Source: Marthasterias glacialis (Eukaryota > Echinodermata > Asteroidea > Forcipulatida > Asteriidae). Taken from it: a DNA stretch of 64,000 nt. The notes beneath the pieces were generated by a model. That model had not been told where the DNA came from. It did no database searches and worked only from the letters and a program-made list of their open reading frames with translations. This document shows positions 30,851 to 42,514 of the stretch, in pieces. Each line of letters starts with the position of its first letter. The first letter of the stretch is position 1. The translations under genes were made by a program, and so were the position numbers. Where the stretch lies: contig OU452231.1 of the NCBI GenBank assembly GCA_911728455.2, forward strand, positions 8,834,963-8,898,962, given 5' to 3'.

Positions 30851-31861
30851 TCAATTTGTTTTACACCGGCATCTGACTGCGTTAGTGAATATTTTACAAG
30901 CATTACGCAGGACCAGTCTGTGTTCTTTCTGTACGTAGGTCAGAAACAGTGCCCCTAAGATCATTTGTAACAATGATATGCCAATCAGAATATCGAGAAC
31001 AGTAAAGAAAAACGAATCCACAGCACTTATAACAAAAATACCAAGGTTGATCATGGTTAGAGCTGGAACCCATGTTAAAACAACTGTAGCAAAATACAAT
31101 ATTGTGTAGCGCATTGATTTATTCACAGTCCTTCGGGGCAGTATGTCTGCCTGATTGTTTGCTTGGTTCCCAGACTCAGTAGTGCTGATACTTCCAAGCA
31201 TCACCGTCTCCGCGTGTATCTGACGCTGTTGGTGTCTAGCTAATTTGACCAGAGCAATAAGAAATACAGTGATTGCAAATAAACAAGGCACTGCCACAAT
31301 ATCCAAGGCGAGACTGATTTTGCTGATGAATGATAGATTAAAAATCAAATCATATGTAAAAATGCATGCTGCTTTAACATCATCCTTGGAAACAACCACT
31401 ACAGAAATGTACAGAATTACCAGAATACACCATACAGTCACAATAATCCAAGCGCACAATTTGTTGCTCATCAGGCGCATGTACTTTAGCGGTTTTGCAA
31501 TTTTAAAATACCTGTCGGCGGTAACAACAACAGAATTGATAAAATAACCACAAAACAACGTAAGAACACTACACGCAGCCAGAACGCCTTGGATCTTAGG
31601 ATACTGCGTCAAGTTGAACATGTAGACAAGAAAAAACATGATAACATGGCATATTATGAGAAATTCGTTGACAAATAAACTCATCAGAAAGAAGTTGGAC
31701 TCAGTCCGAAGTCTGCGACTACAAGCTATACTGGCAACTAGCCAGAGGTAAATTAGGCCGACGATTGCCGCAATTGTAACTATGCTCAGCCCTAGGCCTA
31801 CGACCGGTGATGTCGGAAAACCGAAAGCTTTCGTAGTCTGACAGAGCATTGTGATAAGCAC
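30851..31861 (-). CDS. Rhodopsin-like GPCR, intronless, paralogue 1
   Basis: An intact 336-aa frame has seven hydrophobic segments at about 20-46, 57-81, 92-115, 135-157, 183-206, 252-279 and 284-309. A DRY motif (ADRYFKI, residues 116-118) follows segment 3, a WVP motif (264-266) in segment 6 corresponds to the class A WxP toggle region, and segment 4 has a Trp. The segment 7 NPxxY motif is replaced by ILGALFLTY. Segment 2 has NE where LxxxD is usual. The N-terminus is short, with no signal peptide. It shares long blocks with the gene at 39081. Ligand unknown; it is probably one of a lineage-specific receptor expansion (inference). Confidence 0.88.
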   Translation of the reverse strand: MLITMLCQTTKAFGFPTSPVVGLGLSIVTIAAIVGLIYLWLVASIACSRRLRTESNFFLMSLFVNEFLIICHVIMFFLVYMFNLTQYPKIQGVLAACSVLTLFCGYFINSVVVTADRYFKIAKPLKYMRLMSNKLCAWIIVTVWCILVILYISVVVVSKDDVKAACIFTYDLIFNLSFISKISLALDIVAVPCLFAITVFLIALVKLARHQQRQIHAETVMLGSISTTESGNQANNQADILPRRTVNKSMRYTILYFATVVLTWVPALTMINLGIFVISAVDSFFFTVLDILIGISLLQMILGALFLTYVQKEHRLVLRNACKIFTNAVRCRCKTN

Positions 31862-33905
31862 CTTACCTCAGGTCACGGTAGATCACTTGGAAGGAAATTC
31901 ACGGGTTCAAATCCTGCCGAAGTTGCCTTTGAATAAATTTCTGCTGACCACCGAGGTAGTATAAAGTTTGCTTCAAAAGCCAACTTGGTCAAGATTTGAG
32001 GATGCCGGTAGGTTCTTTGGTTGAAGTGCTAGCAAATATTGTCTTCGGCTTAATGGTATTTACCTCATAGTGAATCTGTATGTAAACCAATCGAATTATC
32101 AGTTCTTCAACGAAGAGAAGAAATAATGTTAAACTGATAATTTTCTGCAGGTCACTCTCTTAGTTCTATTAATTTTTGAGTTCCCAACAAGAATGTCGAA
32201 GAATACTTTGTTGTCACACGTGACGTCTTTAGGTACAATTTGCTCGTATGTGAGTTGTTTTAAAAGAGCTTCACATCTGTAAGAACAATAGGTTTGACCT
32301 CATCAGGCAAAAGGAAAGTTTGGAACTCCAGAGGAGCAGTTGTGTTGTTGTTGTTGGGAATGTGGAGCTATCGCTGGGTGCCTTGTTGCTTCGTTCTTGG
32401 TTTGGTAAGATGTCCACAGGAAAAGGGCTCATCTAATGAAATAATATAAAGTTGTAATGGAACATTAGAAAGGGCACCACGGCAGACCGCAGCAAAAAGC
32501 AAAGAGCACACACAGCTGTTGCTGTAGGTTGTCAAGACCCACAGCACCCTATCCGTCTGGCGTATCTTTTGGGCAACATTTTCAGGCCATGTTCACGAAG
32601 CATTGCGACCTGTCTGCAGCATACCCGGTAAGATGCTTCTTAAGACGCAGTGATTTCACGAAACTCGTCGTAAGTTACCAAATCAGCATGATCGCGGGAT
32701 GGCGATGCCTGGCGTCTTACAAGTCGTGGCATCGTTTTAATCCGTTTCAAGAGCGTTACACATCGTTGCGTCGTGAGTTCAAGTTCGCCAAACTTATAAG
32801 ATGCGTTCAGTTCATCAGAGAATCCTTGGCAACGTATTATTTACTATATGTAGCGCATCGTATCTTGAGTTGCGCGACCAGTCACAGCGCTTCGAAATCT
32901 GGCCCACTGGACACCAGAAACTAGTGGTAAATTGTATGTAAAATGTAGAACTTAAATAAGTTTTTAAACAAATCACAAAATCATAGAAGATACACTCAGT
33001 GAACTTGTTGTTTTACTTACCAGTTGGTAAACTTCATGACATTTCTGGTTCAACTCGCACTTATTTTGGCTAATATTATCACAGTTGCCGAAATCAAAGC
33101 TCGAAGTTGAAGGTTTGCCAAAAACTGAAGATTGTGTATACATCCAACAAGAAAATATAGAAAACCTAGTAGTCGATTTTTTAATCAGACGTTTAAACAA
33201 GATTTTCCCAAAGAAATCACTCCTGTTTGACACTGACATTGACTCTTTTGGACTCTTGGACTTACTGCAGACAGCCATCCTGTGCCAAAACCAGTCCTCT
33301 GCTTATGTCGCGCTGTGAATAACGGTTGCTTGTTACACTTAATGATCACGAGGCAAGTACTATAAAATCGTTTTTATGTTCACAATTGCTGAGAATTAAT
33401 TGGGAAGCTGCACTTTAGTAATGGCCTATTTATTCGTATTCAACCTTAAATACAGCAATAAGCGAATCTGACAGTTCAGCCAGATAAGCCTGGACAGATA
33501 AAAACAAAATTTATTACCGTCATTGTGTGAAGCAGCTGAGGGAATATTTTTTTATGATGTAGAGTAAATGCCATCAAAAATGCACTCGCACTTTTCCTAA
33601 AAGCTCATCTGCTCACCGTTTATCGGTAATTGTAACTTTGTTGGTACCTAAGTTTGAATGACTTGCTTGTTTTCCTGCTGATTCACCCATCGTTCCTGTC
33701 TCATTATCTATTCATAAAATCCACGCAGGGACTTACCAGTGGTAAGCACTATAGGCCTACAGGTACGGTTTATTATTATCCATAAACTTTTTTTTCTGGT
33801 CAACTACTCAATTTAATCTACAATTTTCTCAGCGCACGGAAATTCTATGTTGTACATGAGAGACAGTCCTCTTTAGTCTCAACCATGACCAAATGAATGT
33901 CACTA
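31862..33905. other. Spacer between GPCR gene and MITE, no supported gene
   Basis: A 131-codon frame at 32529-32924 has no recognisable motif. 33085-33318 has a short open frame with charged helical content that could be a transposase remnant, but I cannot support that. A GTTGTTGTTGTTG run lies at about 32344. Confidence 0.35.
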
Positions 33906-34192
33906 ATGGGAGACTTTTGAGGACGCTAGGTGGCAGCAGACTTACCAGGTACGTATAGAGAGGTTTCACGTGACGTCACCCGAGACCTTTTTCTAATGCT
34001 GCGTGCACAAACAGGCGCCGGAAATCATTCAGCAGACGACGCGCCAGCCATTGAGTTTGTACATGGCTGTACCCAACATGGCTGCGAAACGAACTTTTCC
34101 CAGGGTCATGCAACCCCTCTATATTCAGTGTTCTCAACAACTACAATTTACCTGGTAAGTCTGCTGCCATCTATCGTTACAAAGTCTCCCAT
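33906..34192. mobile_element. MITE family B with nested segment, 287 bp
   Basis: Outer ends ATGGGAGACTTTTGAGGACG and ACAAAGTCTCCCAT enclose AGGTGGCAGCAGACTTACC and its inverse. The nested part runs from TATAGAGAGGTTTCACGTGA to ATGCAACCCCTCTATA, itself with short inverted ends. The arrangement matches 15332-15644. Confidence 0.78.
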
Positions 34193-34529
34193 CGGGGGAA
34201 CGACTGGCTTACCTTCAGTGAAAAGAAAACACGTTTATTATCTTTGTCCAGATCTAAACAATTTAATCGACCAGCTAGGAGGTTAGTGACATCAAGTTAC
34301 TCGGTCTCAACATCATAAACTCTCCTGGAACCGGTTGTGGGTGTGTTGCCAAAAGGGCCTCCCAGCGCATAGGTTGCCTGTACCGGTCACGGCAATACAT
34401 TCCCCTCTGTCATTCTGTACCTATAATTCGTCTCGTCCTGTTATAGAGTGTTTTTGTCACATCTGGTCTGTTGCCCCCAGCTTGTCACCTATCCCTGTTA
34501 GATATGAGGACAACGGCGAGTTGTCTTGG

Positions 34530-34818
34530 TAGGCGATGAATTAGCAGCCTCTTTGGAGCACATCGCGCAATGTGCTCCCCAATGGTTGTTCCTCTCAACC
34601 GTCCCTTTGGACGCACTACACGCCTCTCTGTCCATTCACATCCTCATACGCTCACGGTTCCCAAATGCGAGTCCTAGATGTATTCAGCAAGTTTCTTCCC
34701 ATGCACTTCTTCACTTTGGAATTCCATACTGTTTCCCTGCTGCCTATAATCTGTCCTAGTTCAAGCGTAATGTGAATAGTTTTATTTTAACCCTCTTTTC
34801 CATGCACCGCCCGTGAAA
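34530..34818 (+). pseudogene. LINE ORF2 C-terminal remnant
   Basis: The frame reads HFGIPYCFPAAYNLS, then an in-frame TAG at 34757-34759, then FKRNVNSFILTLFS and a terminal TGA. This matches the WNSLP...SFKxxLN ending of jockey/CR1-type reverse-transcriptase proteins, with the Trp changed and a nonsense codon inside. Upstream coding is degraded. Family identity is by motif only. Confidence 0.6.
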
Positions 34819-34819
34819 A

Positions 34820-36158
34820 AGAGGTAGGGTAGTTTGTAAGACCCTTGAAGCAAACTAACAGAATCGTGGTTGATAGATACCCAAAGATCACAAATTTACG
34901 GAAATAGTCATTTGCTAATAATTTTTCGCAATTGTTTTCCTCCTTTTTGTTAATATTGTCATTGAATAACATATTAATTTAAATTTGAAAGTTAATAACC
35001 GTTTAATAATTTGTTTGTTGCTTCTTTATTATGTTTTAATTTTGTTTCTTATTTTCACCTGCCTCTGCTTAGGTAATGTACTTTTCATGGATCACTGTAC
35101 ATTTTGTTAGATTAACCATTTTGTTAAGATTTACGTCGGATACAGTCGTAGCCGTATACCCTTGACAAATCTCACAGTGGTGCTATTTTTAATTGTCACT
35201 TTCTGTTTAAAAGTTTTAATATGTTTTGGTCTCGGTCATTTCGATTTAAAAACTAGCAGTACAGTTATAATTCATACTCGCAAGTCTGTAATGATTCTGT
35301 GTGGATTAATTTCGTACATTAAACGGACCGCAGAGCACATTTTATTCATCTATAAGGAGAGCAGTTGTTTTGAAAACAAACTTACACGACCTATAGTTGT
35401 TTGCACGTGGACACACATTATCCAACAATCTGGTTTTAAAATGATTTCTTGATTTTAAACCCATCCACTGACAAAATAATGTGATCTTTATTTTATACCG
35501 TGTACTTCGTGTGCGAGTTGCCGGGCAACATTTTGTTATTTTAACATGAGCTGTTCGGTCTCTTAATTGAGGATGACAGAAACGTCAATAACAGAAACTT
35601 CTCCGAGGTGAAGTTTACGTACAAACCTTTAGACATCAATTCAGCTCGATTAAATAGTATGTTTATTTAGTATTATTTTTTTTTAATTTCATGAAACTGG
35701 CTTGTTGTTAATCTATTTATTAACCCTCTCGTTAAAAATAGTGACAACTTGTTTTGGCGTAAGTATCTGGTGACCGCATTGTTTTACCACTCAAGAGTTA
35801 GCACGAAACAGAAAGTTCTTGTTTAAAGGCCAATTTTACAAACTCTATTATCACCATGAAGATATTGTTTTGCAGCAAAATTAGTTTAAAAAAATCTTAC
35901 TTATCGAGTTCCCTTTCATATAATCTAATAAGCATGGATATCGGCCAATAAATGTCCGAGTTCTTGGTCTTCGTTTCCTCAGAACGATCTGTAACTCAAA
36001 CACCTTTTTGTACACAACCATGGCACTCCGTAACCCTGGTGTCAACCACGTGCTGATAAAATTCATCAGGTACTACCAAATATGGCCATAACTTTTTTTC
36101 AATGGGCCAAAAAAGCCAAGATTCCATGTAAACCTCACTCCTGGTATACCCCACAAGT
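34820..36158. other. AT-rich spacer, nothing recognised
   Basis: No frame has protein-like composition and no inverted or tandem repeat of note is visible apart from T-rich runs. Confidence 0.4.
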
Positions 36159-36364
36159 AAAATAACATGCCCTTTTAAATTCCGTTCGCTGGAATCAATT
36201 CATTTTCGAGCACAAATCACAGGAGCACGGGTCATATATCTTTAACAATATTCAAAACAAGTTCACCATCCTGATAACAACATGGAAAAATTGACAGCGA
36301 AGTGTCAAGGACATTTACATTTTCGTGTGATAGTTTTGCACGCTCGAAGGAGTACGATGCGATC
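36159..36364 (-). pseudogene. 3' tail copy of the GPCR gene at 39081
   Basis: This 206-bp block is nearly identical to 38934-39139, with only a few differences. On the minus strand it preserves the last codons of that gene, RIVLLRACKTITRKCKCP and stop, in frame, plus about 135 bp of 3' flank. Upstream of the shared part the frame meets a TAG after five codons and no GPCR sequence follows. It is either a truncated third receptor copy or a segmental duplication that caught only the gene's end. Confidence 0.8.
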
Positions 36365-37648
36365 CTTGTGCTAAGGGTCATTGGCACAAGGCGGTATGCA
36401 CTTTGTGAAAACAACTTGCGGCCGCACACTGATCGTAAATAACACAAGTCTAAGTCTTGACTGGCACTCCAATTCACACACACGGTCATTTAGTGTAGCT
36501 TTGGGCTTGCATAGGGGGGTTATTGACCTAAAAGACAGGGTGTTGATAAAAAATCAGCTTGTGGATCCACCTCGAAAAATGTTCATTGCGGAGGACCCGA
36601 GGGGTAAAGGTCTTTGGCATTTCGGATCTTTCCACTTAAAGTGTGTATTTCACAATTTAAAAGGGATTGCATAAATTATTAGCAACCTTATTTTGTTTTA
36701 CATCATTGAAAAGATCCGATCTTTTTCTTTCCAACCATTGTAAGCTTGGTTGTGGAGGTTGAGCACGGACAAAACTACAGATTCTTAAAAATGGCCTTTG
36801 CGTTCAGGATTGAGGGTTTTTTTTTGGGGGGGGGTGTTGGAAGCTTGGGCGACAAAAGTCGCCAATGTTAAGGAAATGGTTTTAAATGTGTACATGTTTT
36901 ATTCCCAGTGGTATGGTGTTGAGTATTGACAAGTCAGCATAGAGCACACTGTTTTGTTGTTGCTGAAGTTACATGGAGTAGTAAACTCATGTCAGATACT
37001 TTGTCTGAATAAACCTGTTGTTATTGTTCTAAAGAAGGTCTCGTTTCACCATTCATTGATATTGTGAATCTGCTACCAAACCACGCAACATATGGATAAG
37101 TAATATGCCACTTAATATTACAAAATATTACAAAATATAAACAATTCCCTGTAATACAATGTCATGAACACAATTGTTTGGATTACAATCTGCAGATATT
37201 GCGCTTTAATAAACACATATCCGATCAGCGATTTATTTAAAGTACTGCTCATAACTGTCAACTTTCTACAAATCAGCGGCGTATCAAAGACATTTCAGCG
37301 GCATATCAGAGATTTCGAGTTAAATACAGTCTCGATATTTACTCCAGAATACAACACAATTGCACCAAAATATTTTACACTTTAATAACAAAGCATAATA
37401 CACATAAAAACAAACTTCGCAGTGTACAACCACATTCGCTCAACCAGATGAAATCTTTACTGGTAAAAACATTATTGTAATTATTTTGGCACTGGCAACG
37501 TCAACCAAAAGTACTGCGTGTGCAGCTTTCAATTGACAAACTCTCGATGTAAGTGAGCAAAACTGAATTCATCATATCTTTCTTTACACTTGTTGTTATA
37601 ATTAGATTAAATTGTGTGCGTTATCCATCACCCACTGCTTATTGTAGG

Positions 37649-38075
37649 GTGGACTCTAGCCTTTCGTCAAGGCCTTCGTGGCTTAGACATCTGTGTAGCC
37701 GCGAAGCCACTGCAGCGAAGACCAAGTCAGCGCGCACGACGAGTGGCGAAGCCACGAGGACCTTTTCCTACTTGTCAGGAAATTCTAATGTTTTTCTTTA
37801 TTCTCGATTTTTGCTACCCTAACAGGGTAGCAATCCAGCCAATCAGAAGCGATTGGGCCAGCATGCATTAACCTCGTCCGCATTGTGATTGGCTAACGTT
37901 TCAGAGCTGTTCGTTTGAAACTTTATGAATAATTCAACATCAAAAACCGCAAAATCAAGTTGGAAAAGGCCCTTGTGGCTTCGCCACTCGATCGTGTGCA
38001 CTGACTTGTATTGGTCTTCGCGGCTACATAGCTGTCTAGGCCACGAAGGCCTTGATGAAAGGCTAACTGGACTCA
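37649..38075. mobile_element. Large foldback element, TAGCCTTTCGTCAAGG arms
   Basis: TAGCCTTTCGTCAAGGCCTT with CGTGGC at the left is mirrored by GGCCACGAAGGCCTTGATGA with AAGGCTA at the right. Inner blocks GTAGCCGCGAAG and CTTCGCGGCTAC are also mirrored. A 125-bp deletion-like relative lies at 58405-58529. Confidence 0.72.
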
Positions 38076-38095
38076 GTGGTTTGTTCCCTGCCTTT

Positions 38096-38440
38096 CATGT
38101 CTGTGACCCCGGTTCGAATCCCGGACCGGAGCCTTGTATGCTGGTTGGGTTTCAGTTCCTAACCTGATTGCATGGGTTTTCCCTAAATTTTGTGTTTCCT
38201 CCCACATCTGAAATGTCTTCATAATGTTCTCATCTACACAGGTATCTTCAGGCCTACGGGTCACAGTGCTACAGTCGCCTTTGAGGATACATTGGTTTCA
38301 ATACCAGGAAGATAATGATGATAATTACAGGTTTCGAAGAGGGCCCTCGTCACCGAGAGAGCTCCGTAGTCTATAGCGGTTCAGATATCCACATGGAGGT
38401 TGCGGAGGGTCGTTGGTTCGAATCCCAGCCGAGGAACCTG
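38096..38440 (+). repeat. Two tRNA-like repeat heads
   Basis: GGTTCGAATCC occurs at about 38110 and GGTTCGAATCCC at about 38413, each preceded by a degenerate A-box-like region (for example GTAGTCTATAGCGG). They resemble SINE heads. Neither folds into a sound tRNA by eye. Confidence 0.4.
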
Positions 38441-39080
38441 TGCTCAATAAACATCATCAGGTAAACTGCTCTTTATCCTCGGCATCAGTTACCAGTTGAA
38501 TGACATCCAGTTGTTACAATTAAAAGTAGTTTAAAGATATATGATCCGTGCTGAAGGCGATTTTACCTTGAAGAGTTAATCAACATTTTGAATTGCTATT
38601 TTTGTAGAATGACCAAAGAACTTTCAATTGAGGTATCAAATGAAAAAAAATATATTAACGTATAATAACAGTAATTAATTAAAACAAGGAATTTTTGCAC
38701 AATTAATATACTCCGCGCACTGCCTGCTCAATTTCAGTCGGGTGCCTTGCGACACAGAGACAAAATGCAGGCGAAATGACATTGCAATATAGCTAACTTC
38801 TGGGTACCAGCAGCGGACATGGCCGTCATACACATTTAAATGTAGGGTGGTCGGCCGGAACAATCGTGTCAAAGACAACATTTGTATAGCCATCTACGCG
38901 GTCAAAACGCAATTTATTAATTTTATTCGTTGTAAAATAACATGCCATTTTAAATTCCGTTCGCTGGAATCAATTCATTTTCGAGCACAAATCACAGGAG
39001 CACGGATCATATATCTTTAACAATATTAAAAACAAGTTCACCATCCTGATAACAACATGGAAAAAATTGACAGCGAAGTG

Positions 39081-40061
39081 TCAAGGACATTTACATTTTC
39101 TGGTGATAGTTTTGCACGCTCGAAGGAGTACGATGCGATGTTCACTTTGCTTGTACGTAAGAAACAACGCCCCTAAGATCATCTGCATCATAGACACACC
39201 CATCAGGAGGCAAAGCGCCGTCCACACGGGCTGTGATATCGCCACGATACGAAACACGTGTAGATTTACTATAGTAAGAATTGGCACCCATGCCACCACT
39301 ATTGTGGCAAAGTACACAATGATGTACTGCCTCGATTTCAGCGTTTTGTTTCTCCTAACATTTACGTCAGCCTCAGCCTGGTTGTCATTTGCGTTGATTG
39401 TTGATATGCAAGTTACGGATATTTGTTGACATTCGACCTTTAGCTGTTGTTTTCTTGCGATGCGAACGAGCGCTATCACATACACTGTGATGACAAGCAA
39501 TGATGGAATAGAAGCTAGATCGAGCACGAAAATCAATCTGCTAGTAATACCGTGGTCATTAATTAGCTGGTAAACATCCAATACAGCCAACTCGTCCTCC
39601 ATGGCAATATTCACGACAATCAATCCACCATCTAAAACAACAAGCGCTCCCCATACTGATAGTATGATACGTCTGCATAGTTTACTGGTCATTACGCGGA
39701 TGTAGTGCATCGGAGTTGAGATTTTGAAATATCTATCCACGGTGACGACGGCACAGTTGATAAAATATCCAGAAATTAGTGATATGTTGCTGCTTGCAAG
39801 TACCAAAAGATTGGTCTTGGGGAGTAGGGTAGCAGTTCCCAGCGTTGCAAGAATGCCCATCGCTACAATACACATCAACTCATTGACGAACAAACTTACC
39901 AGGAAAAAGTTGGATTCAGTCCTCAGACTGCGAGCGAAGACAACGGAGAGAATAATCCAAAGATAGACAACGCTGGCAATTATTGCGACGGGATAAATAA
40001 CCACTCTCACAAATGGTGGTGTTGTAAGTAGACCAGCGTCAGACGAATCGTTGTTTGTCAT
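39081..40061 (-). CDS. Rhodopsin-like GPCR, intronless, paralogue 2
   Basis: An intact 326-aa frame with seven hydrophobic segments. The N-terminus has an NDS glycosylation sequon at residues 4-6. DRY is at 109-111 (VDRYFKI) and WVP at 258-260. Segment 7 ends ILGALFLTY, so NPxxY is again missing. Blocks shared with the 30851 gene are RSLRTESNFFL, SLFVNE, GYFIN, SKLC and QMILGALFLTY, and both have a Cys-rich basic C-terminus (KCKCP here, RCRCK there). The extended ECL2 and loop 3 are the main differences. Same strand and 7.2 kb apart, they look like a tandem pair. Start chosen as the first ATG; ligand unknown. Confidence 0.88.
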   Translation of the reverse strand: MTNNDSSDAGLLTTPPFVRVVIYPVAIIASVVYLWIILSVVFARSLRTESNFFLVSLFVNELMCIVAMGILATLGTATLLPKTNLLVLASSNISLISGYFINCAVVTVDRYFKISTPMHYIRVMTSKLCRRIILSVWGALVVLDGGLIVVNIAMEDELAVLDVYQLINDHGITSRLIFVLDLASIPSLLVITVYVIALVRIARKQQLKVECQQISVTCISTINANDNQAEADVNVRRNKTLKSRQYIIVYFATIVVAWVPILTIVNLHVFRIVAISQPVWTALCLLMGVSMMQMILGALFLTYKQSEHRIVLLRACKTITRKCKCP

Positions 40062-40520
40062 GGCGATTCAGACTTAGCAACGAAACAATTTTTCTGTCGT
40101 TCAAAAATCGATTTAACTTCCATGAAATCAATGTCAGATCGGGAGGATTTCGTTGACCGAATCCTAGGATGAGATTTGCACGGATAACAGTCACACATCT
40201 CCCTTGTACCTTTTTTTTTTTTTTTGAAAAAAAACCTGTATCAAAAATTTCCAGAATGAAGGACAGCAAGCGACAATTTATAGTAAGACACCATCTGATA
40301 ATTTATTCATATCACACAGGAATCGTCTACAGCTCATGCGCATAGGTGAAGTGACTTTCAAGCACGTGATCTCGTCACCGTGTCGAGTGTGTTGAAGACA
40401 ATACTTTGAAAAAAAAATCTCAAGCTAAACAGAGAACAAGCATTCGCGGTACAAGCTTAGTTTCCCTGCAAATCAAGTTTCCACAGTGAAACAACGTGAA
40501 AAGGAAGTTGATGTAGTTTT

Positions 40521-41049
40521 TAAAGGCAGGAGATACTTTTGGTTCTGATCCTAAAATAAATAACCTGAAATACTTGCTTGGTAAGGAGCAACGGAGAGCT
40601 GTTGGTAGTTGAAGGCTAAACGACAACTCAACACACACATACAGAGTATACTGGAGTAACAGCAGCAGTCAAGCGGATAGAAGTGAAAAGAGAGAGGCAG
40701 AAAACTGCTCAGATTGCTGAGATTGGTCTGAAATCGATTTGGTACTAACAATCAAGGACCCTCTGAAGCAAATGGTTCATTCTCAGCGAGTTGGATTGGA
40801 GAGTGATTTAGTACCAAGAAACAAGAGCATTTAGAAGATGCAAGGGATGAACAATGGAGATGGAGACAAAGGAGGTGGGTTGAGGAAAGAGTCTGGTTTA
40901 ACAACGAGAGGTTGGAAACACAAAAGACAAATTCAAAGGTTGGAAAAAGTGGGGAATAATGAATTAGTGAACGAGTCAGATTTAAAAAGGGGGACACCCG
41001 TGCAAAAATTATATAGGATTAAAACAAACGTACGGTACCCTGCCTTTAA
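40521..41049. mobile_element. Possible TTAAAGGCAGG TIR element containing a dispersed repeat
   Basis: TAAAGGCAGGAGATACTTTT at the left and GTACCCTGCCTTTAAT at the right resemble the ends of the element at 17261. The interior, read on the minus strand, matches 10020-10300. Whether this is one composite element or two overlapping relics is unresolved. Confidence 0.45.
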
Positions 41050-41217
41050 TTACCCACTCTCTATTTTGGGACCAATCCGTTTTGCAATTAATATAAAAGC
41101 GTGTCTCGGGACTCGTGTATGCTATTAGAAACACGCCACATCGCCGTCGAGCCACATAATCGCGTTGCGCAGCGACAATGTACATGTACTCAACATACTG
41201 CAACGGATACAAACTCC

Positions 41218-41236
41218 CCCCCCCCCCCCCCCCCCG
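41218..41236. repeat. Homopolymer C run
   Basis: A run of about 18 C follows ACAAACTC. Length in such runs is unreliable in assemblies. Confidence 0.7.
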
Positions 41237-41825
41237 CTCATCCGAGATGTATCCTCCATATCGAACCATTTAAGAAAGCACATAATACATTTTACTAAGA
41301 CAATCGAAAGCGTTTTGAACCGCCCGTGTACGCCCAAGAAGAAGAAGAATAACGGAAAAGGCATTAACAAGTTTGCAGAACAATGGCATCAGTCTGAAGG
41401 AAACACATAGAGGAAACGAAAAAAAAAAGAAAAAAAAAACAGCAACAAAAAACCTAAATTTTGCAGCTGGCAGATTGGCACAAGTTTACTAAAAGCTATG
41501 AGACGCAACGGGCGCTCAACACTGTTGATTTGTAATTGCTCTGTCACAGAACAATTACAAATTGTCAGCTGACAATTAAAAACGTTTCAATATTATTAAT
41601 TGGTCTGCTTATTGTTAAAGCAAAATGTTTTATCCTTGCAAGTTGATCAGCTTGTTGAGTTACATCATTTTTAGTCAAGCTTTTATTCATTTAGAGTATT
41701 CGACACTTTGACATGTTTCTGTCATTTCAAAATAAATTTTACCAAAAACCAAGTATAGTAAATTAAAGCATAAGGTGGAGCACACTACATTTGAAAGTGT
41801 ATTTAGGACATGGTAAAAAATTATA

Positions 41826-42222
41826 TTCCGTACGTCCAGATTACTAATTCGTACATACGGAATACTAATTCGTACGTACGAATTACTATTCCGTACGTAC
41901 GGATTACTAAATTAGTACTTCCGGATTATCAATTCGTACGTACTGATTACTAATTCGTACAAACAGATTACATTTCCGTACGTCGAATTACTAATCCGTA
42001 CGTACAAATTACTATTCCGTACGTAAGAATTACTATTCCGTACAAACGATTACTCATTCGTACGTATGGATTACTAATTCGTACGTACGGATTAATTTTC
42101 CGTACGTCGAATTAGTAATACATACGTACGAACTACTCATCCGTACGTACGAATTACTATTCCGTACGTACGGATTGCTAATTCGTACGTACGGATTACT
42201 AGTTTGTACGTATTGATTGCTC
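41826..42222. repeat. CGTACGTACG palindromic minisatellite, about 400 bp
   Basis: About 18 units of roughly 21-24 bp, each with a CGTACGTACG-like palindrome followed by GATTACTAAT or GAATTACTAT. Flanks alternate TTCG and TCCG on either side of the core. Units vary by point changes and short deletions. An open frame across it reads repeated SNPYVR-like units and is a by-product of the period. Confidence 0.85.
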
Positions 42223-42514
42223 ATCCCCACTAAGACTGAGCACACTAGGTTGAAGCGTGAGGGAGACCGTGAAGGAGAGAAATGACGAAGAAACTCAGTT
42301 CTCGCTAGGAGATGGCAAAGATGTCGCCCTTCGCAAGTAGCTAGCCAATGTAGTATTCCACAAGATGAAAACATTGTGGTTACGCCGTCATCACGTGAGC
42401 GAGAAACTTCGCCCTCGCCTCTATAACGTGTTAGTGCTCTCTGTACGAGTACAACATGGGTTCATTGTTACGGAGCCCCAAAGGGAACTGGTGAAAAAAA
42501 AAATCCAAGTGTAA

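Noticed and set aside
32529..32924. 131-codon open frame between the GPCR gene and the LINE remnant
   Set aside because: No domain, no homologous neighbour, no splice context, and arginine-rich composition as expected of chance frames.
33085..33318. Open frame with helical charged content, thought of as a hAT transposase scrap
   Set aside because: Too short, with no diagnostic hAT motif such as the dimerisation-region signature.
36232..36489. 85-codon minus-strand frame overlapping the GPCR tail copy
   Set aside because: It runs in a different frame from the preserved receptor tail and matches nothing.
41826..42222. Regularly spaced repeats considered as a CRISPR array
   Set aside because: There are no unique spacers, the units are degenerate and contiguous, and the genome is eukaryotic.
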